Origin: Acidimicrobiaceae bacterium
GTDB taxonomy: Bacteria > Actinomycetota > Acidimicrobiia > Acidimicrobiales > UBA8190
Reading direction: 5' to 3'
Assembly (NCBI GenBank): GCA_003151955.1
Contig: PLZB01000083.1
Coordinates: forward strand, 1 to 49,410
DNA length: 49,410 bases
In this document: in pieces, positions 34,663-42,054 of the stretch
Layout of the letters: every line of letters begins with the position of its first letter
Numbering within the stretch: the stretch's first letter is position 1
Position numbers and translations under genes: made by a program
Notes under the pieces: model-generated
What the model was told of the DNA's origin: nothing
What the model saw: the letters and a program-made list of their open reading frames with translations, nothing else
Databases searched by the model: none

Positions 34663-35566
34663 CCAACCCGGTGTAGGCCCGGTCGACGTGGTGCCGGGTG
34701 AAGCCGAGGTCGAGGTAGAGGGCCACGGCGGCCCGGTTGGCGGCGTCGACGTAGAGCATCCCCACCCCGATCCCCCGGCCGGCCAGATGGTCGAGGCCAG
34801 CCACCGTCAGGGCCCGACCCAGCCCCAGGCCCTGGAAGTCCGGGTCGACGGAGATGACGTAGATCTCGCCCAGGGGCGGGTCCGCCTGGTCGTGGATCTT
34901 GGTCCAGCAGGATCCGGCCAGCCGGCCGTGGCGCTCGTGGAGGAGGAACCCCCCGGCATCGAACCAGGGCTCCGCCTCCCGGGCCAGGAGGGTCCCGAGC
35001 TCCCAGGCCCCCTGCTCGGGGTGGCCGGCGAAGGCCCGGTTGTTGGCGGCCAGCCAGGCCTCCTCGTCCCGGCCCGGCCGGAAGGCCCGGACCGGGAGCG
35101 GGGGTGCGGACCGTTCCAGGGGGAGACGGCAGCGCATCTGGTGGAGGTCCCGCTCGGCGCCCAGCCCGGCCCAGCCGGCCAGGGCGTCGGTGGTGGCGTC
35201 GGCCTCCGGAGCCCAGAGGGTGACCGGCCCTCCCCCCTGGGCGGCCACCGCCTCCAGGGCGGCCCCGAGGAGGGCTTCCCCCCGGGGGAGGGCCCGGGTC
35301 CGGTCGTCCCCACCCACCACCACCTCGACCGCGAAGCGGTCCCCGGTCCGGCCCACCTGGGCGTAGCCGACCAGCTCACCGGTCCCGCTCCGGGCCAGGA
35401 CGGCTTCGAACCCCGGGCCCCCGCCCTGTTCGAGGGCGGCCCGGGCCGGTCCCCCCAGGGCCGGTCGTCCCGCCGCCTGGGTCCGGTCGAGGAAGGCGAC
35501 GACGACGGCCCGCTCCCCGGCGTCCGGGGTCCCCGTCCGGGTCAGGGCGAGCTCGGGGCCGGTCAC
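34616..35566 (-). CDS. mshD: Mycothiol synthase (MshD-like tandem GNAT acetyltransferase)
   Basis: 316 residues from GTG 35566, 7 bases after TAACCT. Two GNAT folds: a degenerate N-terminal one (about 1-140) and an active one (about 150-316) with GEIYVISVDPDFQGLGLGRA (acetyl-CoA loop QGLGLGRAL) and LYVDAANRAAVALYLDLGF, close to the MshD consensus YVD..N..AV.LY..LGF. MshD acetylates the cysteinyl-inositol-glucosamine precursor in the last step of mycothiol synthesis, a thiol found only in Actinobacteria. The 3' end overlaps the convergent transporter gene by 47 bases. Confidence 0.85.
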   Translation of the reverse strand: MTGPELALTRTGTPDAGERAVVVAFLDRTQAAGRPALGGPARAALEQGGGPGFEAVLARSGTGELVGYAQVGRTGDRFAVEVVVGGDDRTRALPRGEALLGAALEAVAAQGGGPVTLWAPEADATTDALAGWAGLGAERDLHQMRCRLPLERSAPPLPVRAFRPGRDEEAWLAANNRAFAGHPEQGAWELGTLLAREAEPWFDAGGFLLHERHGRLAGSCWTKIHDQADPPLGEIYVISVDPDFQGLGLGRALTVAGLDHLAGRGIGVGMLYVDAANRAAVALYLDLGFTRHHVDRAYTGLVSGGRWSPPAPRPRT

Positions 35567-35573
35567 GGCGGTG

Positions 35574-35579
35574 AGGTTA
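35574..35579 (-). promoter_or_regulatory. -10 element TAACCT before mshD
   Basis: Minus strand TAACCT, 7 bases, GTG 35566. It lies 18 bases from the plus-strand TACGCT of nth, forming a very compact divergent pair. Confidence 0.5.
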
Positions 35580-35597
35580 CCGGTCCCTCCGGGTCGA

Positions 35598-35603
35598 TAC
35601 GCT
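35598..35603 (+). promoter_or_regulatory. -10 element TACGCT before nth
   Basis: TACGCT, 9 bases, ATG 35613. It supports this ATG over a longer start at 35571, which would overlap the mshD promoter. Confidence 0.45.
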
Positions 35604-35612
35604 GAGCGGACC

Positions 35613-36272
35613 ATGGCCCGTCCCCGCAGCCCCCGAGGTCGGGCCACCGCCGTCCTCGGCCGCCTGGCCGACGAGTACCCGGGCACCGCCGCTGAGCTCT
35701 GCGCCCTCCGCCACCGCAACCCCTTCGAGCTCCTGGCCGCCACCATCCTCTCGGCCCAGTGCACCGACGAGCGGGTCAACCTCGTCACCCCCGCCCTCTT
35801 CGCCGCCTTCCCCACTCCCGCCGATCTGGCCACCGCCCCCCTCGACCGGGTCGAGGACCTCATCCGGTCCACGGGCTTCTTCCGGAACAAGGCCCGGAGC
35901 CTGGTCGGGATGGCCCGGGGACTGGTCGAGGACTTCGGGGGGGAGGTCCCCCCGGCCATGGAGGACCTCGTCACCCTCCCCGGGGTGGGCCGCAAGACGG
36001 CCAACGTCCTCCGCAGCGTCGCCCTCGGTCTCCCCGGCCTCCCCGTCGACACCCACGTCGGCCGCCTCGTCCGCCGGCTCGGCCTCACCGACGAGACCGA
36101 CCCCGTGAAGGTCGAGCACGCCCTCGGGGCCCTCGTCCCTGCGGCCGGGCGGGGGGGCTTCAGCCTCCGGCTCATCCTCCACGGCCGGGCCGTCTGCAAG
36201 GCCCGTTCGCCGAGGTGCGAGGACTGCCTCCTCGCCGACCTCTGCCCCTCGGCCGGCCTCCCGGTCCGATAG
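35613..36272 (+). CDS. nth: Endonuclease III
   Basis: DNA glycosylase/AP lyase that removes oxidised pyrimidines in base excision repair. 219 residues from ATG 35613. Helix-hairpin-helix LPGVGRKTANVL with catalytic Lys K128, catalytic Asp D146 in VDTHVGRL, and four C-terminal Cys (C-x6-C-x2-C-x5-C: VCKARSPRCEDCLLADLC) that hold the 4Fe-4S cluster. All expected residues are present and length is normal. The TAG stop forms the left edge of a palindrome, followed by the structured stretch. Confidence 0.96.
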   Translation: MARPRSPRGRATAVLGRLADEYPGTAAELCALRHRNPFELLAATILSAQCTDERVNLVTPALFAAFPTPADLATAPLDRVEDLIRSTGFFRNKARSLVGMARGLVEDFGGEVPPAMEDLVTLPGVGRKTANVLRSVALGLPGLPVDTHVGRLVRRLGLTDETDPVKVEHALGALVPAAGRGGFSLRLILHGRAVCKARSPRCEDCLLADLCPSAGLPVR

Positions 36273-36285
36273 TGCGAACGCACTA
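36270..36285. promoter_or_regulatory. Palindrome TAGTGCG-AA-CGCACTA at the nth stop codon
   Basis: Perfect 7-base arms around AA, starting with the nth TAG. It could be a dimeric operator or a short hairpin. The half TAGTGCG/AGTGCGA is also found in the palindrome upstream of the MerR gene (31867-31882). No owner can be named. Confidence 0.45.
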
Positions 36286-36309
36286 GATGAATGGGATTCG
36301 TGTTCACCA

Positions 36310-36366
36310 CCTCAGGCCTGCGGGCCGGACCAGGTCGCAAAGGTCCAGTTGAGGGGCCTTTTGTCG
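36310..36366 (+). promoter_or_regulatory. Candidate three-way-junction RNA / attenuator downstream of nth
   Basis: The stems abut exactly: CCTCA (36310-36314) with TGAGG (36350-36354) encloses GGCC-tgcg-GGCC (36315-36326) and GGACC...GGTCC (36327-36346). The second half can instead form CGCAAAGGTCC (36336-36346) with GGGGCCTTTTGTCG (36353-36366) around an AGTTGA loop, using a T run. The two folds exclude each other, as in a terminator or switch. It may end the nth transcript or be a cis-regulatory RNA. Confidence 0.4.
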
Positions 36367-36402
36367 TCTCGATTGGAAGAATGGCCCCACGCGTGGTGTT
36401 CT

Positions 36403-36408
36403 TATAGT
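36403..36408 (+). promoter_or_regulatory. Near-consensus -10 TATAGT in the gene-free stretch
   Basis: TATAGT is the best -10 match in the region and sits in locally AT-richer sequence; no good -35 at 16-18 bases. No ORF starts at the expected distance, so it would transcribe the structured segment after it. Confidence 0.35.
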
Positions 36409-36412
36409 CACC

Positions 36413-36511
36413 GGAACCGGTTCCCGCCACCTGGTTCCGTGAGAGCGGAGTTCGGGATCCGCCGCCCGACCCGCTCGCGACGATGGCGCCCTCCGGGGCG
36501 CCATCGTCGCG
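36413..36511 (+). ncRNA. Candidate small structured RNA ending in a 16-bp perfect hairpin
   Basis: From about 36413 the sequence has palindrome GGAACCGGTTCC (36413-36424), a second GGTTCC (36433-36438) able to compete for it, and a GCGGA...TCCGC hairpin. It finishes with a perfect inverted repeat: CGCGACGATGGCGCCC (36476-36491), loop TCCG, then its complement to 36511. No T run follows. The stretch has no convincing ORF on either strand. The rest of the 36273-36629 gap shows nothing further that I can name. Confidence 0.35.
36476..36511 (+). terminator. 16-bp perfect stem-loop, possible terminator
   Basis: Two perfectly complementary 16-base arms with a TCCG tetraloop. There is no poly-T, so if it terminates it does so without a U tract, as proposed for many high-GC Actinobacteria. 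Confidence 0.4.
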
Positions 36512-36629
36512 TTCCGGGACCCGCTGAACGTCTGCTCGAATAGTGCTCTCCGTGAGGAGCGGGTCATCCCCCGAGGCCGTCAAGGGGACGGTGGGTGGGA
36601 GGGATGATGCGGAGGGTGCTGGGACCCGG

Positions 36630-36830
36630 TCAGCGGCTGCGGGCCCCCGGCGCCGTCAACCGGGCCAACCGCCGGCCGGCCCCGTTCAGGGCCCGCTCCA
36701 CGGCGAAGAGCTCGGCGGCGGTCTCCTCGTCCTGCTCCCCGGCGGCCCGGTCGGCGATCCCGGACACTCTCCGGGTCAGCTCCTCCAGGGCGGTCGAGAG
36801 GGAGGCGAGCTCGGCGAGGGGAGCGGTCAT
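36630..36830 (-). CDS. Small helical protein, unknown function
   Basis: 66 residues from ATG 36830 (72 from ATG 36848). The sequence is charged and heptad-like: ALEELTRRVSGIADRAAGEQ, then ELFAVERALNGAGRRLARLT. Short proteins with this pattern are seen in Actinobacteria near his or cell-division genes; I know no function for them. It is divergent from hisD with a gap of about 57 bases. The long open frame through hisD on this strand is a shadow; only this 3' part looks like a protein. Confidence 0.6.
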   Translation of the reverse strand: MTAPLAELASLSTALEELTRRVSGIADRAAGEQDEETAAELFAVERALNGAGRRLARLTAPGARSR

Positions 36831-36872
36831 CCGACGATGATGGCCCATGCCGGAGAGCCAGGCGACCCCGAC

Positions 36873-36878
36873 TACCAT
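36873..36878 (+). promoter_or_regulatory. -10 element TACCAT before hisD
   Basis: TACCAT, 9 bases, GTG 36888, no Shine-Dalgarno. It marks the probable promoter of the his operon and decides the hisD start. Confidence 0.45.
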
Positions 36879-36887
36879 CGCGACCCC

Positions 36888-38201
36888 GTGTCCCTGACCC
36901 GCCTCGACCTCCGTGGTGTGCCCGCCGGCGGTCTGGCCGGGGCCCTTCCCCGTCCTCCGCTCGAGAGCACCTTCCCGACCGAGGCCGTCCGGGGCATCCT
37001 CGATCAGGTCGCCTCCGGCGGGGACACCGCCGTCCGGACCCTCACGGCCCGGTTCGACGGGGTCGACCTCACCGAGCTCCGGGTCCCGGCCGCGGAGATC
37101 GCCGAGGCCCTCGGGGCCATCCCCCCCGACCTCCGGGCCGCCCTCGAGCACGCCTACGCCCGGATCCTGGCCTATCACCGCCACGAGCCCGACCCGGCCG
37201 GGGACTTCGAGTCGGAGGGCATCCGGGTCCGCCACCTCCTGCGGCCCGTGGCCCGGGCCGGCCTCTACGCCCCCGGCGGCCGGGCCCGCTACCCCTCGAC
37301 CGTCCTCATGGCCGCCGTCCCCGCCACCGTGGCCGGGGTCGACGAGACCGTCCTCTGCGTCCCCCCCGGCCCAGACGGCCACGTCGCCCCCGAGACCCTG
37401 GCCGCGGCGGCCATCGCCGGGGTGACCGAGGTCTACCGGATCGGGGGGGCCCAGGCCATCGGGGCCATGGCCTACGGCACCGAGACCCTCCGCCCCGTCG
37501 ACCTCATCGTCGGGCCCGGGAACAGGTACGTGGCCGAGGCCAAGCGCCAGGTCTCCGGGATCGTGGGGATCCCGGCCGGCTTCGCCGGACCCTCCGAGGT
37601 CGTCGTCGTCGCCGACGAGACCGTCCCGGCCGCCTGGGCCGCCGTCGACATCGTCCTCCAGGCCGAGCACGGCCCGGACGGCCTGGCCTGGCTCGTCACC
37701 TGGTCGGAGGCCGTGGCCGAGGCCGTGACCCGGGCCGTGACCGAGCTGGTGGCCAGCTCCCCCCGCCGGGCCGACCTCGAGGCCACCCTCGGCACCGGCG
37801 GCTACGCCGTCCTCGTCGACGGCCCCGTCGAGGCCATCGCCGTGGCCAACGTCGTCGCCCCCGAGCACCTCGAGCTCCTCACCGAACGGGCCGAGGACCT
37901 CCTCCCCCTCGTCCGCCGGGCCGGGGCCGTCTTCCTCGGGGCCCATGCCCCCGCCTCCCTCGGGGACTACCTGGCCGGACCCAACCACATCCTCCCCACG
38001 GCCCGGACGGCCCGGTTCGCCTCGGCGTTGCGGGTCGACGACTTCCGGACCCACATCCACGTCGTCTCCGCCGGCCCCGCCGGCCTCGCCGCCGTCGCCG
38101 CCGACGTCGCCCTCCTGGCCGAGGCCGAGGGCCTCCCCGCCCACGCCCTCTCCGTCCGCCTCCGGGGTGCCGACGGGGCCGACCCGGGGGCCGGGTCGTG
38201 A
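36888..38201 (+). CDS. hisD: Histidinol dehydrogenase
   Basis: Zn- and NAD-dependent two-step oxidation of L-histidinol to histidine. 437 residues from GTG 36888 (VSLTRLDLRGV), chosen from the TACCAT element; earlier in-frame starts would add a Gly/Glu-rich non-family extension. Motifs: ARAGLYAPGGRARYPSTVLM, IGGAQAIGAMAYGT, VGPGNRYVAEAKRQV, GIPAGFAGPSE, AEHGPDG and APEHLEL with the catalytic Glu/His. First gene of a six-gene his block; hisC overlaps by 4 bases. Confidence 0.96.
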   Translation: MSLTRLDLRGVPAGGLAGALPRPPLESTFPTEAVRGILDQVASGGDTAVRTLTARFDGVDLTELRVPAAEIAEALGAIPPDLRAALEHAYARILAYHRHEPDPAGDFESEGIRVRHLLRPVARAGLYAPGGRARYPSTVLMAAVPATVAGVDETVLCVPPGPDGHVAPETLAAAAIAGVTEVYRIGGAQAIGAMAYGTETLRPVDLIVGPGNRYVAEAKRQVSGIVGIPAGFAGPSEVVVVADETVPAAWAAVDIVLQAEHGPDGLAWLVTWSEAVAEAVTRAVTELVASSPRRADLEATLGTGGYAVLVDGPVEAIAVANVVAPEHLELLTERAEDLLPLVRRAGAVFLGAHAPASLGDYLAGPNHILPTARTARFASALRVDDFRTHIHVVSAGPAGLAAVAADVALLAEAEGLPAHALSVRLRGADGADPGAGS

Positions 38202-39283
38202 CGGCCCGGCGGATCCCGATCCGGTCCGACCTGACCGAGCTGGTCGGCTACCACTCCCCCCAGGTCGAGGCGGAGGTCCGCCTCAACACCAACGAGTCCC
38301 CCTTCGAGCTCCCCGACGCCTGGCGGGCCGAGCTCCTCGACGAGCTGGGTCGGATCTCCTTCAACCGCTACCCCGACCGGGAGGCCGGCCGGCTCCGCCA
38401 GGCCCTCGCCGATCTCCACGGCGTCAGCCCGGCCGAGATCTTCTGCGCCAACGGCTCCAACGAGGTCCTCCAGTGCCTCCTCCTCGCCTACGGGGGCCCC
38501 GGTCGCCAGGTCGCCCTCTTCGAGCCCACCTACGCCCTCCACCGCCAGATCGCCAGCCTGACCGCCACCGAGGTCGTCACCGGCTGGCGGACCCCCGACC
38601 ACCGCCTCGACACCGTCGCCGTCGACGAGGTCCTCGACCGGGCCCGGCCCGCCCTTACCTTCCTCTGCTCGCCCAACAACCCCACCGGTCGGGCCGACCC
38701 CCCCGAGACGGTGGCCCACGTCCTCGACCGAGCCCCCGGGCTCGTCGTGGTGGACGAGGCCTACGGCCAGTTCGCCCCCACCACCGCCCTCGACCTCCGG
38801 GGCCCGGGCCGGCCCGGGGTCGACCGGTTGGTGGTGGTCCGGACCTTCTCCAAGACCTGGGCCATGGCCGCGGCCCGCCTCGGCTACCTGGTGGCCGACC
38901 CCGAGGTGGTCTCGGCCTGCGAGCTCGTCGTCCTCCCCTACCATCTCGATGCCATGACCCAGGCCGCCGGCCGCCTGGCCGTCCGCTACCTCCCGGCCAT
39001 GGAGGAGCGGGTGGCCCTCCTCACCGAGGAGCGGGGCCGGATCTCGGCCGCCCTCGGCGACCTCCCCGTCGAGACCTGGCCCTCGGACGCCAACTTCCTC
39101 CTCTTCCGGCCCACGGACCGGGACGCCACCGCCCTCTGGGCGGCGTTGCTGGAGGACTCCGTCCTCGTGCGAGACTGCTCCACCTGGCCGGGCCTCGATG
39201 GCTGCCTCCGGGTCACCGTCGGCACCGCCCAGGAGAACGACCGGTTCCTCGCCGCCCTCCGGCGGAGCCTCCAGGAGAGCTGA
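38198..39283 (+). CDS. hisC: Histidinol-phosphate aminotransferase
   Basis: PLP-dependent fold-type I aminotransferase, 361 residues from GTG 38198. N-terminal VRLNTNESPFELP, then FNRYPDREA, cofactor-binding NGSNEVLQCLL, SPNNPTGR, VVVDEAYGQF and the PLP lysine K219 in RTFSKTWAMAAARLGY. Converts imidazole-acetol phosphate to histidinol phosphate. Overlaps hisD by 4 bases and hisB by 1 (TGATG), so translation is coupled. Confidence 0.95.
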   Translation: MTARRIPIRSDLTELVGYHSPQVEAEVRLNTNESPFELPDAWRAELLDELGRISFNRYPDREAGRLRQALADLHGVSPAEIFCANGSNEVLQCLLLAYGGPGRQVALFEPTYALHRQIASLTATEVVTGWRTPDHRLDTVAVDEVLDRARPALTFLCSPNNPTGRADPPETVAHVLDRAPGLVVVDEAYGQFAPTTALDLRGPGRPGVDRLVVVRTFSKTWAMAAARLGYLVADPEVVSACELVVLPYHLDAMTQAAGRLAVRYLPAMEERVALLTEERGRISAALGDLPVETWPSDANFLLFRPTDRDATALWAALLEDSVLVRDCSTWPGLDGCLRVTVGTAQENDRFLAALRRSLQES

Positions 39284-39891
39284 TGACGACGCAGGGCGCA
39301 CCGAGACGGGCCGAGCGGCAGCGGCGGACCAAGGAGACGGCCATCGACCTGGTCCTGGCCCTGGACGGCTCGGGCCTGGTCGAGGTGGCCACCGGCCTCC
39401 CCTTCTTCGACCACATGCTGTCCCAGCTCGGACGCCACGGCGGGATGGACCTGACCCTCAGGGCCACCGGGGACCTCGAGGTCGATGCCCACCACACCGT
39501 CGAGGACGTCGGGATCGTCCTGGGCGAGGCCCTGGCCGAGGCCCTGGGGGACAAGGCCGGGGTCCGCCGCTTCGCCTCCATCGCCCTCCCCCTCGACGAG
39601 GCCCTGGTCGAGGTGGCCCTCGACCTCTCGGGCCGGCCCTTCCTCGTCTACGACCTGGCTCTGCCGGTCGACGCCACCCCCCTGGGCTCGCCCGGATTCG
39701 ACCCCCAGCTGGCCGAGGAGTTCTGGCGGGCCCTCGCCACCGCGGCTGGGATCACCCTCCACCTCAGGCTCGTGACCGGGAAGAACACCCACCACATGCT
39801 CGAGGCCTCCTTCAAGGCCGTGGCCCGCTGCCTCCGCGACGCCGTCCGGGTCGAGGGCGGCGGGGTCCCTTCGACCAAGGGGTCCCTGTGA
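39283..39891 (+). CDS. hisB: Imidazoleglycerol-phosphate dehydratase
   Basis: 202 residues from ATG 39283. Monofunctional HisB without the phosphatase domain of enterobacteria. Metal-binding histidine motifs in duplicated halves: LPFFDHMLSQLGRHGGMDL and DAHHTVEDVGI in the first, NTHHMLEASFKAVAR in the second. Dehydrates imidazoleglycerol phosphate to imidazole-acetol phosphate. hisH follows after 25 bases. Confidence 0.96.
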   Translation: MTTQGAPRRAERQRRTKETAIDLVLALDGSGLVEVATGLPFFDHMLSQLGRHGGMDLTLRATGDLEVDAHHTVEDVGIVLGEALAEALGDKAGVRRFASIALPLDEALVEVALDLSGRPFLVYDLALPVDATPLGSPGFDPQLAEEFWRALATAAGITLHLRLVTGKNTHHMLEASFKAVARCLRDAVRVEGGGVPSTKGSL

Positions 39892-39916
39892 ACCCCCTGG
39901 CCCCGCCCCGGCGCTG

Positions 39917-40540
39917 ATGGCCGGCCTCATCGCCGTCCTCGACTACGGCATCGGGAACCTCCGCTCCGCCGAGAAGGCCCTCCAGCACCTCGGGGCCGAC
40001 GCCAGGCTCATCGCCGATCCCGACGAGGCCTCCACGGCCTCCGCCGTCGTCCTCCCCGGGGTCGGGGCCTTCGGCCGCTGCGCCGAGGCCCTCCGTTCCA
40101 GCGGACTCGACCGGGTCGCCCTCGAGGCCGTCCGCCGGGGGCTCCCCTTCCTGGGGATCTGCGTCGGCTTCCAGCTCCTCTACGAGGGCTCCGACGAGGC
40201 CCCCGGGGTGGTCGGTCTCGGCGTCCTGACCGGCACGGTCCGGGCCCTCCCCGTGGGGGTCAAGCACCCCCAGATGCAGTGGAACCAGCTCCAGCGCCAC
40301 GGACCCGACCGGACCGGCGGACTCCTGGGAGCCATCGAGGCCGACCCCTGGGTCTACTTCGTCCACTCCTACGCTCCCGAGCTCACCGGGGACACCACGG
40401 CCACCTGCGACTACGGCGGCCCGGTGGTGGCCGCCGCCGAGCGTGGCCCGGTCTGGGGCACCCAATTCCACCCCGAGAAGTCGGGCCGCAACGGCCTGGC
40501 CATCCTGGCCAACTTCGTGGCCGCGGCCCGGGGAAGCTGA
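39917..40540 (+). CDS. hisH: Imidazole glycerol phosphate synthase, glutaminase subunit
   Basis: 207 residues, class I glutamine amidotransferase. [15 protein letters not shown] at the N terminus, nucleophile C82 in [37 protein letters not shown] and the catalytic His/Glu in [10 protein letters not shown]. Supplies ammonia through the HisF barrel. HisA follows after 5 bases, with HisF beyond. Confidence 0.96.
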   Translation: MAGLIAVLDYGIGNLRSAEKALQHLGADARLIADPDEASTASAVVLPGVGAFGRCAEALRSSGLDRVALEAVRRGLPFLGICVGFQLLYEGSDEAPGVVGLGVLTGTVRALPVGVKHPQMQWNQLQRHGPDRTGGLLGAIEADPWVYFVHSYAPELTGDTTATCDYGGPVVAAAERGPVWGTQFHPEKSGRNGLAILANFVAAARGS

Positions 40541-40545
40541 CCGCC

Positions 40546-41286
40546 ATGGACCTCCTCCCCGCCGTCGACATCCGCCACGGCGCCGCCGTCCGGCTCACCC
40601 AGGGGGACTTCGACCGGGGACAGCACTACGGCGACCCCCTCGACCTGGCCCGGAGCTACGCCGCCGCCGGAGCCGGCTGGGTCCACGTCGTCGACCTCGA
40701 CGCAGCCCGGTCGGGGCGGCCCGTGAACCGGGGCGTGGTGCTCGCCATCGTCGACGAGGTCGACGCCCGGATCGAGGTGGGTGGGGGCATCCGGAGCGCC
40801 GACGACGTGGCCGAGCTCCTCGACGGCGGGGCGGCCCGGGTGGTCATGGGAACCGTGGCCGTCACCGACCCCGACCTCCTGACCGACCTGGCCCTGGCCT
40901 ACCCGGGCCGGATCGTGGTCGGGATCGACCATCGGGGCGGGGGAAGCGACGTGGCCGTCTCGGGCTGGGAGCAGGCCGGGGGGACCACCCTGACCGAGCT
41001 CCTCGACCGCCTGGCCCCGCTTCCCCTGGCCGCCGTCGTCGTCACCGCCATCGAGCGCGACGGCACCCTCGAGGGCCCCGACCTCCCCGGCCTCCGGGCC
41101 GTCCTGGAGGCGACCGACCTCCCCGTGGTGGCGTCCGGCGGGGTCCGCTCCGTCGCCGACCTGGTCGCCCTGGCCGCCCTCGAGGGCCGGGGCCGACCCC
41201 TCGACGGCGTCATCGTCGGCAAGGCGCTCGTCGAAGGCGTCCTCGACCTGGAGGAGGCCCTGGCCGCATGCGCAGCATCCGAGTGA
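40546..41286 (+). CDS. hisA: Phosphoribosylformimino isomerase HisA (possibly dual-function PriA)
   Basis: 246 residues, TIM barrel from ATG 40546. Catalytic D8 in [60 protein letters not shown] and [11 protein letters not shown]. In many Actinobacteria the protein also serves tryptophan synthesis (PriA); no trp gene is in the window, so I leave this open. The last 19 bases overlap hisF. Confidence 0.93.
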   Translation: MDLLPAVDIRHGAAVRLTQGDFDRGQHYGDPLDLARSYAAAGAGWVHVVDLDAARSGRPVNRGVVLAIVDEVDARIEVGGGIRSADDVAELLDGGAARVVMGTVAVTDPDLLTDLALAYPGRIVVGIDHRGGGSDVAVSGWEQAGGTTLTELLDRLAPLPLAAVVVTAIERDGTLEGPDLPGLRAVLEATDLPVVASGGVRSVADLVALAALEGRGRPLDGVIVGKALVEGVLDLEEALAACAASE

Positions 41287-42044
41287 TCCCCTGCCTCGAC
41301 GTCGACGGCGGCCGGGTCGTGAAGGGCGTCCAGTTCGTCGACCTCGTCGACGCCGGTGACCCCGTCGAGCTGGCCGCCCGCTACGACCTCGAGGGAGCCG
41401 ACGAGCTGGTCTTCCTCGACATCACCGCCTCCTCGGACGGCCGGGAGACGATGCTCGACGTGGTGGAACGGACCGCCGAGCAGGTCTTCATCCCCTTCAC
41501 CGTCGGCGGCGGGGTCCGGCGCCGGGACGACGCCCGCCGGCTGCTCCGGGCCGGCGCCGACAAGGTGGCCCTCAACACCTCCGCCGTCGAGGACCCCCGC
41601 CTCGTCTCGGAACTGGCCGACGTCTTCGGGGCCCAGTGCGTGGTGGTCGCCGTCGACGCCCGCCGCCGCCCCGACGGATCGGGCTGGCAGGTCTTCACCC
41701 ACGGCGGCCGCCGTCCCACCGGTGAGGACGCCGTCGAGTGGTCGGCCCGGTGCGTGGCCATGGGGGCCGGCGAGATCCTCCTCACCTCGATGGACCGCGA
41801 CGGGACCCGGGACGGCTTCGACCTCGACCTGACCGCGGCCGTCGTCGCCGCCGTGGGGGTCCCCGTGGTGGCCTCGGGGGGGGTCGGAACCCTCCAGCAC
41901 CTGGTCGACGGGGCCACGGTGGGCGGCGCCGATGCCGTCCTGGCCGCCTCCATCTTCCACCGCCGGGAGTTCACCATCGGCGAGGCCAAGGACTACCTGG
42001 CCGACCACGGGGTCGTCGTCCGCCCTCCCGACGCCATGGCCTGA
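41268..42044 (+). CDS. hisF: Imidazole glycerol phosphate synthase, cyclase subunit
   Basis: 258 residues from ATG 41268, overlapping hisA by 19 bases. TIM barrel with D11 in [79 protein letters not shown] and [13 protein letters not shown]. Uses ammonia from HisH to close the imidazole ring and release AICAR. hisI(E) and hisG are not next to it and must lie elsewhere. Confidence 0.96.
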   Translation: MRSIRVIPCLDVDGGRVVKGVQFVDLVDAGDPVELAARYDLEGADELVFLDITASSDGRETMLDVVERTAEQVFIPFTVGGGVRRRDDARRLLRAGADKVALNTSAVEDPRLVSELADVFGAQCVVVAVDARRRPDGSGWQVFTHGGRRPTGEDAVEWSARCVAMGAGEILLTSMDRDGTRDGFDLDLTAAVVAAVGVPVVASGGVGTLQHLVDGATVGGADAVLAASIFHRREFTIGEAKDYLADHGVVVRPPDAMA

Positions 42045-42054
42045 CGACGCCGGG

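Noticed and set aside
36310-36366. c-di-GMP-I (GEMM) riboswitch
   Set aside because: Only CGCAAAG matches; the GGCAAACC and GAAA elements and the tetraloop receptor are absent.
36440-36470. tRNA T-arm-like hairpin GCGGA-GTTCGGGA-TCCGC
   Set aside because: Loop is 8 bases, lacks the conserved A58, and no acceptor, D or anticodon stem is present.
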